Below, piece by piece: positions 22,847-29,040 of a DNA stretch of 29,040 nt. The notes beneath the pieces were generated by a model that worked only from the letters and a program-made list of their open reading frames with translations, did not search any database and had not been told where the DNA came from. Both the position numbers and the translations under genes were made by a program. This stretch comes from CAXTPV01 sp964249405 (GTDB taxonomy: Bacteria; Pseudomonadota; Alphaproteobacteria; Acetobacterales; Acetobacteraceae), in NCBI GenBank assembly GCA_964249405.1, contig CAXUBX010000042.1, positions 1 through 29,040 of the forward strand, written 5' to 3'. The stretch's first letter is position 1. Each line of letters begins with the position of its first letter.

Positions 22847-25624
22847 TTGAAAAGAACCCTGAACCCGTCGCTCGCGAGCGCGCTGGCCCTTGTTCTCGCC
22901 GCTCCCGGCTTCGCCACGGCCGCCGACAACCAGACCCGCACCGTCGGCCCGCAGCTGAACGGATCGATCGTCGCGTCCGACAACCAGCTCCTGACGCCGG
23001 CCGGCACCACTGTGATGCTCGGCTCGCCGGTGCGCGCCAAGGCGGTCGCCATCAACCCGAACACGGCGACCCATAGCGCCGCCGTGCTGCTGGAAAACGC
23101 GGCGGAGGCGGTGATCGTGTTCGACACCCGTACCGGCACCGTGCTGCAGCGCTACGTGCCGGTCACCGTCAGCAACGGCACCTACACGAGCAGCCCCGAC
23201 GGCTCGTTCACCGGCATCGCCTATACGCCGGACGGCTCGAAGCTGCTGTTCAGCCAGGACCAGAGCGACATCCAGGTCGCGACCGTCAATCCGCAGAACG
23301 GCGAGCTCACGCCGTCGGCGGTGATCCCGGTTCCGGCGCCGAACAATCCGAACCTCTACACGCCCGGCACCGCCAATCCCGGCGGCCTCGCCATGCTCGA
23401 CGACACCGAAGGCCTCGTCGCGCTGAACGCGAGCAACGCGGTCGGCATCGTCAATCTCGGCACCGGCACGATCACCTCGCAGATCCCCGTCGGCAACGCG
23501 CCGACGCACATCGCCGTCTCCGGCAATCAGGTCTACGTCACGAACGAGGGCGGTCGCCCCGCCACCTCGTCCGATTTCACGACGCTCTCCGACGGCACGC
23601 CGATGGTCGCGAACAAGACCACGGGCGCGGCCACGACCGGCACCGTCACGGTCGGCAACATCACTACGGGCGCGGTGACCGGAACGATCGACGTCGGCCT
23701 GCGTCCGGCGGGTCTCACCGCCGCGAACGGCAGCGTCTACGTCGCCAACGCCTACAGCGACACGCTGTCGGTCATCAGCACGGCGACGAACACCGTGACG
23801 CGGACCATCCCGGTCGGCGTGCCGCTGATCAAGAACGCGTTCGGCGCGGGTCCGAACGATGTCGCCGTGGTCGGCACCAGGGCCTACGTGACGCTCGGGC
23901 AGTCGAACGCGATCGCGGTGGTCGATCTCACGCTGCCGGACGCGCAGGCGGTGATCGGCTACATCCCGACCCTCTACTTTCCCACCTCGATCGCCTACGA
24001 CACGGCGTCGAAGCAGCTCGTCGTGTCGGACGACAAGGGCACCGGCGCCCAGGGCTCGATCGGCTCCGCGGAGGGTGTCGAAGGCTTCAACACCCATCAG
24101 GACACCGGCACGATCAGCCTAATCAAGATCCCGAGCTCGTCGCAGCTGACCGCCGACACTCTTCAGGTGATCAGCAACAACGACTGGACATCGAAATTCG
24201 CCGCCCTGAACGATCCCGACCCGAACGCGACGCCGGTCGCTATCCCGAAGCGGATCGGTGAGCCATCGCTCATCAAGCATGTCTGGTACATCATCAAGGA
24301 AAACCGGACCTACGACCAGATGCTCGGCGATGTCACGCAGGGCAACGGCGACGACTCGATCGCGGTGTTCGCCGGCAATGTCCCGAACCAGCACGCGCTG
24401 ATCGCGCGCTTCCCGCTGCTCGACAATTTCTACGCGCCGAGCCGCCAGTCGGCGGACGGTCATCCGTGGACGATCGAGGCGGGCTCGTTCTACTCGAACG
24501 ACATCCAGTCGCCGGACTGGATCCGCTCCTATCCGGGCGGCAATGACAACGACGCACTGACCTTCACGCAGAAGGGCTATATCTGGACCGACGCGGTCAG
24601 GAAGGGTCTCGACGTCAAGATCTACGGCGAATGGAGCGACGGGTCCGTCGTCGCGAACAACCCGGCAACCGGCCAGCCCTACACCTGGGCGGACTTCTAC
24701 AACACATCGCTCTACAACGAGACGAACGGCGCCCAAGGCAAGAACGTGGTGCCCCCCGACAGCGACAGCGAGAAGTCGCAGATCCCGGCCGTCAACGCGC
24801 TGCTCGATCCGCATTACCCGTCGTTCAACCTCGGCATTCCCGACCAGTATCGGATGGACTATTACATCCCGATCCTCGAGGCGCAGGACGCGGCCGGTCA
24901 GGTGCCGAACCTCACTGTCATCTGGCTGCCGGACGACCACACCAACGGCACCACGGACGGCGATCCGCTGCCCAACAACTACGAGGCCGACAACGATCTG
25001 GCGCTCGGCCGCGTGGTCGAGGCGATCAGCCACACTTCGGTCTGGGGCTCGTCCGCGATCTTCGTGACCGAGGACGACGCGCAGGACGGCGTCGACCACG
25101 TGGATGGCCATCGTGAGCCGGTCTACGTGATCAGCCCCTACACCGTACCGCCGCAGTCGACCGGCGTCGGCCAAGTGATCGACACGACCTATACGGTCGT
25201 GAACATGGAGCGAACGATCGAGAACATCCTCGGCCTCAAGCCGATGACGCAGTTCGACCGGATCGCGACGCCGATGTTCAACGCCTTCCAGAACACGGCG
25301 GACCTCACGCCCTTCACCCACGTGCCAGCGAATACGCCGCTCAACATCGGTCCGGGCGGGACGCCGATCGCGGGGACAGGCCCCGCGAACTATGCGATGC
25401 GGACGCCGAAGCTGCCGCCGTTCGAGAGGGCCTGGGTTCTCGCGTCCGACCGCGTCATGCGGCCGAACATGACCAAGGCCGACATCGTGGACGAAAACTT
25501 CCTCAACCACGTGATCTGGTACTCGGCGACAGGCTGGCACCGCCCCTATCCGGGCGACAGGTCGATGCTCTGGCCGGCCTCGTTCCGCAACGTCGTCAAA
25601 GCCAAGGACTCCGACGACGACTGA
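22847..25624 (+). CDS. Exported YncE-type beta-propeller / phosphoesterase fusion
   Basis: The start is TTG 22847, seven bases after GAGGAG; it gives KRTLNPSLASALALVLAAP, a clean signal peptide cut near FATA-ADN. Residues about 60-440 are YVTN/YncE propeller repeats (IPVGNAPTHIAVSGNQVYVT, IDVGLRPAGLTAANGSVYVA). Residues about 475-880 form an alkaline-phosphatase-superfamily phosphoesterase (PF04185-like): HVWYIIKENRTYDQMLGD with the N-R-T nucleophile motif near 486-488, WLPDDHTNG near 693-701, and FVTEDDAQDGVDHVDGHREP near 738-757 as metal ligands. The total is 925 residues, with no anchor, so it should act in the periplasm or outside. The substrate is unknown; phosphodiesters or phospholipids are typical of the family. 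Confidence 0.88.
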   Translation: MKRTLNPSLASALALVLAAPGFATAADNQTRTVGPQLNGSIVASDNQLLTPAGTTVMLGSPVRAKAVAINPNTATHSAAVLLENAAEAVIVFDTRTGTVLQRYVPVTVSNGTYTSSPDGSFTGIAYTPDGSKLLFSQDQSDIQVATVNPQNGELTPSAVIPVPAPNNPNLYTPGTANPGGLAMLDDTEGLVALNASNAVGIVNLGTGTITSQIPVGNAPTHIAVSGNQVYVTNEGGRPATSSDFTTLSDGTPMVANKTTGAATTGTVTVGNITTGAVTGTIDVGLRPAGLTAANGSVYVANAYSDTLSVISTATNTVTRTIPVGVPLIKNAFGAGPNDVAVVGTRAYVTLGQSNAIAVVDLTLPDAQAVIGYIPTLYFPTSIAYDTASKQLVVSDDKGTGAQGSIGSAEGVEGFNTHQDTGTISLIKIPSSSQLTADTLQVISNNDWTSKFAALNDPDPNATPVAIPKRIGEPSLIKHVWYIIKENRTYDQMLGDVTQGNGDDSIAVFAGNVPNQHALIARFPLLDNFYAPSRQSADGHPWTIEAGSFYSNDIQSPDWIRSYPGGNDNDALTFTQKGYIWTDAVRKGLDVKIYGEWSDGSVVANNPATGQPYTWADFYNTSLYNETNGAQGKNVVPPDSDSEKSQIPAVNALLDPHYPSFNLGIPDQYRMDYYIPILEAQDAAGQVPNLTVIWLPDDHTNGTTDGDPLPNNYEADNDLALGRVVEAISHTSVWGSSAIFVTEDDAQDGVDHVDGHREPVYVISPYTVPPQSTGVGQVIDTTYTVVNMERTIENILGLKPMTQFDRIATPMFNAFQNTADLTPFTHVPANTPLNIGPGGTPIAGTGPANYAMRTPKLPPFERAWVLASDRVMRPNMTKADIVDENFLNHVIWYSATGWHRPYPGDRSMLWPASFRNVVKAKDSDDD

Positions 25625-25642
25625 TACGTCTTCGTCCGGATT

Positions 25643-25670
25643 CCCTCTTCCGGCGGGAGGGGGGCTTTTT
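25643..25670 (+). terminator. Rho-independent terminator after the phosphoesterase gene
   Basis: CCCTC (25643-25647) pairs with GAGGG (25657-25661), followed by GGGCTTTTT, 19 bases after the stop codon. The next gene is convergent. Confidence 0.65.
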
Positions 25671-25719
25671 AGGATCCAGACGCCCAGCGTTCGGTCGGGC
25701 GCGAGGCAAGGCCCCGCAT

Positions 25720-26418
25720 CTATCCATCGCCCAGCCGGAACGTCACCCAGACCGCGAGCGAGAGCGTCCGTCCGGCGGCCTTACCCGGCGGCGGATAGGA
25801 CGCGTCGCGCACAGTGGCGAGTGCCGCGTCGTCGAGCCGCGCGATCCCGCTCGAAGCCAGAAGCCGTAGGTTCGAAACCGCACGATCCCGATAGTCGAAA
25901 CCGACGAGCGATCGTCCTTCCTCGCCCATCATGCGAGACGCGGCCGGATAGCGGAGCGCCTCCTGCACGGCCTCGCGGATCTCGCCCTCGAGCGTCCGAA
26001 CCGCGGCCGGGCTCGCCGCTGCCGGGGGCGGGGCGGGTGGCGCCGCCGGCTGCTGAAACGCGGTATGCGGCGCGGGCGCTGCCGCGGCGGCCACGCGGCC
26101 CCCTTCTGCATGCGGCACCTCCGGCCGGCGAGGGACCGGCACCGCGACCATGCGGATGGCCGGTTCCGGCAATCTGACTGCGGGAAGGCGGACCAGGGTC
26201 CTCGCTTTCGGCAGCGGCGGCACGGGCGGCGCCGGCGCATGCGGCACCGCGGTCACGATGTGCAGCACCGGAGGCGGCCGGCGCGTGTCGGGGCGCTGCG
26301 GCGCCCTGTCCAACGAGAGCGCTGCCAGCAGGGCGAGGGATGCGGTCGCGAGCCCCGCGAGGATTGCCGCCGTCGCGTTCGGACCGGGACGTTCCTCGAC
26401 CCAGCTGCGCGTCGTCAT
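25720..26418 (-). CDS. TonB-family energy transducer
   Basis: A 232-residue protein: a short cytoplasmic start, one membrane helix (about 14-36, NATAAILAGLATASLALLAA), a long Pro/Ala-rich periplasmic spacer (about 42-140) and a TonB C-terminal domain (about 145-232). The last has ALRYPAASRMMGEEGRSLVG and LDDAALATVRDASYPPPG. TonB couples the proton gradient, through ExbB/ExbD, to receptors such as the one at 18747; no exbB or exbD is in the window, so it must share a set encoded elsewhere. It is the last gene of a three-gene operon, overlapping the kinase stop by four bases. Confidence 0.88.
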   Translation of the reverse strand: MTTRSWVEERPGPNATAAILAGLATASLALLAALSLDRAPQRPDTRRPPPVLHIVTAVPHAPAPPVPPLPKARTLVRLPAVRLPEPAIRMVAVPVPRRPEVPHAEGGRVAAAAAPAPHTAFQQPAAPPAPPPAAASPAAVRTLEGEIREAVQEALRYPAASRMMGEEGRSLVGFDYRDRAVSNLRLLASSGIARLDDAALATVRDASYPPPGKAAGRTLSLAVWVTFRLGDG

Positions 26419-27548
26419 GCGGCGGTCGCCTCGTCGATCTGCGAGGCGTCGGTCGTCGCGTCGAGGCGGGGTCGCCGCTCCGCGACCGCGGTGCGGGCCG
26501 GCACCTCGAGGATCACGCGGCAGCCCGGCCCGTCGCCGAAGGCGACGCGCGCGCCATGGGCGCGGGCAACGGCACGGACGATCGCGAGGCCGAGCCCGCT
26601 GCCCGACGATGAGGCGCGTCCCTTGCGGAACCGCTCGAACATCGCGTCTTGGCTGTCAGGCGGTACGCCGTCGCCGTCGTCGGCGACCACGATCCGGACG
26701 ATCGGCGTGCCGGCGCGTCCCGACGATCGCTGGCCGCTGAGACGGATCGGTCCCCGCCCGTGCACGAGCGCGTTCTCCAGCAGGTTGCGGAGCAGGTCCT
26801 GCAGGTCGCCGCCATCGCCGCCGACGGTGAGATCCTCGTCGAGATCGACGTCGAGCCGCCGCCCCGCCACCTCGACGAGCGGCAGCAGCGTGGCCGCGGC
26901 CGCGCGCGCCACCCGCGCGAGATTCACGATTGCGTCCGCACGCGCCGCCTGATCCGAACGCGTCGCCTCTTTCCGTGCGAGCTCGAGCAGCTGCGAGACA
27001 AGGCGCTCGATCTGGCCGAGATCCTGCCCGATCTCGTTCCATTCGAGCCGGCCGTCGATCCGCGCCCGTTGCAGCCGGAGCTTCAACGCGGCGAGCGGGG
27101 TGCGGAGCTCGTGCGCAGCGTCGGCGGTAAAGCGGCGCTCGTTCTCGTAGGCGACGCCCATGCGCTCGAGCGCGCCGTTCACCGCGTCGACAAGCGGCCC
27201 GACCTCACTCGGCAGTCCGGTGGCCGCGATCCGTGCGTGCGGGTTCTGCGGCCCGACCCGCGCCGCCTCGGCGGACGCCTTGGTCAGCGACCGCAGGTTC
27301 CAAACCGTCACCAGCGACACGAGCACCACGACGAGGACGCTGAACGGCAGCAGGATCGCGAGGTCCTGCCAGGGCTCGGGAAGCTCGTCGCCGAGCAGCA
27401 GCGCGCTGATCAGCCGGAGCGGACCATGCCTCTCTTCCGCGGCCGCGTGGAGCAGTGTGACCGCGACGAGGCTCAGGACCGCGACCGCCGACATGGAGGC
27501 GACGAGCCGGAAGCGGAGGCTGCGGACGAGCGGACGCGAACCGTTCAT
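26415..27548 (-). CDS. Sensor histidine kinase
   Basis: A 377-residue inner-membrane kinase of the QseC/TctE-like type. Two membrane helices (about 16-36 and 63-84) enclose a periplasmic loop of only about 26 residues, too short for a classic ligand-binding domain. It may sense through the membrane or a partner such as TonB. Next come a HAMP-like linker, the phospho-acceptor His146 in DAAHELRTPLAAL, the N box RNLLENALVHG (Asn255/Asn259), DDGDGVPP at 290-297 and SGSGLGLAIVRAVA from about 315. Its start overlaps the end of the regulator gene by four bases. Confidence 0.92.
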   Translation of the reverse strand: MNGSRPLVRSLRFRLVASMSAVAVLSLVAVTLLHAAAEERHGPLRLISALLLGDELPEPWQDLAILLPFSVLVVVLVSLVTVWNLRSLTKASAEAARVGPQNPHARIAATGLPSEVGPLVDAVNGALERMGVAYENERRFTADAAHELRTPLAALKLRLQRARIDGRLEWNEIGQDLGQIERLVSQLLELARKEATRSDQAARADAIVNLARVARAAAATLLPLVEVAGRRLDVDLDEDLTVGGDGGDLQDLLRNLLENALVHGRGPIRLSGQRSSGRAGTPIVRIVVADDGDGVPPDSQDAMFERFRKGRASSSGSGLGLAIVRAVARAHGARVAFGDGPGCRVILEVPARTAVAERRPRLDATTDASQIDEATAA

Positions 27549-28222
27549 GAGGCGCGCAGCCGATAGCCGATGCCGCGCACCGCCTCGACGGTGACGGTGG
27601 AAGCGGCGGCGGCTAGGCGGCGGCGGACGCGCGAGACGATCGCCTCAAGCGCGTTCGCGCTCACCCGCTCGTTGTAGCCGTAGATCCGCTCCTCGAGCTC
27701 GTCGCGGACCACCGTCCGCCCGTTCGCCCGGAGCAGCTCCTCGACTAGACCGGTTTCTCGGCGCGTCAGCTCGATCTCGTGTCCGCCGACGCTCGCCGTG
27801 CGAGAGACCGTGTCGAAGCTGAGATCGGCGAACAGCTCGACCGGATCGCGACGCTGACCCGGACGGCGCAGGATGGTCCGGAGCCGCGCGTTGAACTCGC
27901 CGAGATCGAACGGCTTCAGGATGTAGTCGTCGGCGCCGGCGTCGAGCCCGCTGACCCGGTCGTGCAACGCGTCGCGCGCGGTGAGCACGATGATCGGGAA
28001 CGTGGCCGAGAGCTCGCGGCGCAGCCGTCGGAGCACGTCCATGCCGTCGATGTCGGGTAGTCCGAGGTCGAGGACTCCCGCGTCGTAGGTGGAGACGCTC
28101 GCCGCCTCGATCGCGTCGAGGCCGGAGCCGAATGCGTCCGTCGCGTAACCGAGACCACGGAGATGGGCGGCCAGGGTCTCACGAAGACCCGGATGATCCT
28201 CGACGAGCAGCAGCCGCATCAA
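27545..28222 (-). CDS. OmpR/PhoB-family response regulator
   Basis: A 225-residue two-domain regulator. The receiver (1-118) has the acidic pair Glu8/Asp9, phospho-acceptor Asp52 in VLDLGLPDIDG, Thr81 and Lys103 in ILKPFD. The winged-helix output domain (about 130-222) includes IELTRRETGLVEELLRANGR and the recognition region SANALEAIVSRVRRRLAAA, ending with VRGIGYRL. Regulators of this class bind tandem direct repeats with about 11-base spacing, which is the pattern seen before the receptor and near the phosphoesterase. It leads the operon with the kinase and TonB genes. The ATG pair at its start makes either Met possible. Confidence 0.92.
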   Translation of the reverse strand: MMRLLLVEDHPGLRETLAAHLRGLGYATDAFGSGLDAIEAASVSTYDAGVLDLGLPDIDGMDVLRRLRRELSATFPIIVLTARDALHDRVSGLDAGADDYILKPFDLGEFNARLRTILRRPGQRRDPVELFADLSFDTVSRTASVGGHEIELTRRETGLVEELLRANGRTVVRDELEERIYGYNERVSANALEAIVSRVRRRLAAAASTVTVEAVRGIGYRLRAS

Positions 28223-28252
28223 TCCTCCGACAGTTCCGTGACGATCGCGTCT

Positions 28253-28270
28253 GCGTGAGCCCGCCGTCAG
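28253..28270 (+). promoter_or_regulatory. Imperfect paired half-sites upstream of the regulator gene
   Basis: GCGTGAG (28253-28259) and CCGTCAG (28264-28270) are 11 bases apart, with one mismatch from the NCGTCAG form in the first. The site is 31-48 bases upstream of the regulator start, in the opposite orientation, and could allow autoregulation. Confidence 0.35.
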
Positions 28271-28290
28271 CGGACGGGACCATCCTCCGG

Positions 28291-28488
28291 GTCATGACGC
28301 TGGTGGGAGAAGGTTTGATGACGCTTCGGCAGCAGCGAGCTCTCCTCGCGGGAACGATCCTGGCGGCATTCGACAGCGCTAGGCTATCACCATTGGTTCA
28401 CCGACCTGGACTTCGATCAGGTGCAGGAGGCCGAGGACCTGTCGGCCGTTAGACCGGGCACGTTGCTCACTGCGGCGGATGGCTTGTG
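28291..28488 (+). pseudogene. DUF1612 family remnant
   Basis: One frame gives EGLMTLRQQRALLAGTILAA, resembling the DUF1612 block before the core. After a one-base frame change near 28382 the next frame reads TALGYHHWFTDLDFDQ, then EAEDLSAVRPGTLLTAADGL-stop. This clearly matches TALGYHQWITEPDFDQ and PGTLLGAAEGLW in the intact gene at 1087-2202. The stop falls where the intact gene has Trp. It is a short, frameshifted and nonsense-broken paralog, and marks accessory DNA to the right of the TonB module. Confidence 0.65.
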
Positions 28489-29040
28489 AACATCTTCACG
28501 CGCTCTTCACATCGACCTCGCCTAGATCTCCGTAAATGCGCCTGATGAACCCCCGCGATCGTGGAGAGCGGCTCGTGAAAAGATTGCTTCTTGGCGATAC
28601 CAAAGAGCGCGAGAGCGAGGGTGAGGTGGTCGACGGCAACGATGCGGCCGCTCACGCGAGAGCACAGGCCATTGCCTTGGCCACAGGCGAAGGTGTCAAC
28701 CCGTTTTCCTTGATCCCCAACCATCTCGACGAGGAACCGTGCGACGGCGTGCTGCCGCTTGCCGGCGAGGCGCATTTCGCCTGGCGAGACCGGCTCCGGA
28801 CTGTCGATCGTCGCCGCTGAGAGGCGACGGCAAACGTTGCCGGACCAAGTTTAACGCGCATGCAGCCGGCGATCCGAGCGCTTGTGCCTGGAGTAACCGC
28901 TCCAGGTTTGGTCCGGCTCGCGATCTCATTCTCCCAAACGTCACGAACCTCCCAGGATGCCTCCGAACAGATGCTGACCGTCAACACCTAGCAGGCTGCG
29001 GAAATTCTACCCTGGGGATTCTGAGCGGGGTTGGTCTTGG
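28489..29040. other. Right-end region, no gene assigned
   Basis: Overlapping frames exist on both strands (for example 28467-28775 minus and 28536-28820 plus), but none shows a family motif I can name. A hairpin with CCTGGAG/CTCCAGG arms lies at 28887-28906. The last 50 bases begin GCAGGCTGCGGAAAT, which may be the end of an insertion sequence continuing outside the window. Confidence 0.35.

Noticed and set aside
28467..28987. Overlapping frames on both strands at the right end
   Set aside because: No family resemblance on either strand; open frames are expected at this GC content.
28989..29040. Possible insertion-sequence end (GCAGGCTGCGGAAAT)
   Set aside because: The start resembles ends of some IS families, but only about 50 bases are available and no inverted partner or transposase is in view.
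1..29040. CRISPR arrays, tRNA or rRNA genes
   Set aside because: No regularly spaced repeat array, cloverleaf-like sequence or rRNA segment was noticed on reading both strands; a dedicated search was not possible.

Overview
This GC-rich window looks alphaproteobacterial: the DUF1612/HTH family, the plasmid RepA type, and the IS5, IS66 and Tn3 relatives are all common there. An Acetobacteraceae-like or Rhizobiales-like host is my guess, and the genus cannot be fixed from sequence alone. About the first 16.3 kb are accessory DNA with a plasmid backbone and several broken mobile elements. The last 12 kb are a coherent set of membrane-transport and signalling genes that could be chromosomal or plasmid cargo.

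Accessory half. 8-834: an IS5-family (IS427-like) element with two reading frames joined by a -1 slip at a G6 run, flanked by CTAG. 1087-3259 (minus): a DUF1016/YhcG PD-(D/E)XK nuclease gene overlapping a DUF1612/HTH gene, divergent from a tyrosine recombinase (3440-4669). 4670-6208: no intact gene, but a GNAT acetyltransferase remnant and scattered GTAATC/GATTAC motifs. 6209-9278: a plasmid maintenance block with a ParA ATPase, a small ribbon-helix-helix partner, a membrane protein and a RepA initiator, with iteron-like repeats before and after repA.

9455-15938: transposon wreckage. A serine resolvase fragment is followed by a methyltransferase gene split in two. Its C-terminal part is at 10215-10693 and its N-terminal part at 15808-15902. 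Between the halves lies a decayed Tn3-family transposon: a GGGGG-type terminal repeat, a TPR/O-GlcNAc-transferase-like glycosyltransferase as passenger, a frameshifted resolvase and a frameshifted, 3'-truncated transposase. An IS66 tnpA remnant follows.

Right half. 16732-18138: a Pit/PHO4 inorganic phosphate transporter. 18747-28222: a TonB-dependent receptor, a convergent TPR-sulfotransferase, a divergent exported YncE-propeller/phosphoesterase fusion, then on the minus strand a response regulator, histidine kinase and TonB, each overlapping the next by 4 nt. I read this as a self-contained module: the exported phosphoesterase acts on a phosphorylated substrate, the receptor imports substrate or product using its own TonB, and the two-component pair controls it. 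Two promoter regions, and less perfectly a third, carry tandem NCGTCAG half-sites with an 11-bp period, the geometry of OmpR/PhoB-family sites. The substrate is unknown.

28223-29040: a second, broken DUF1612 remnant, a hairpin and otherwise unassigned sequence.
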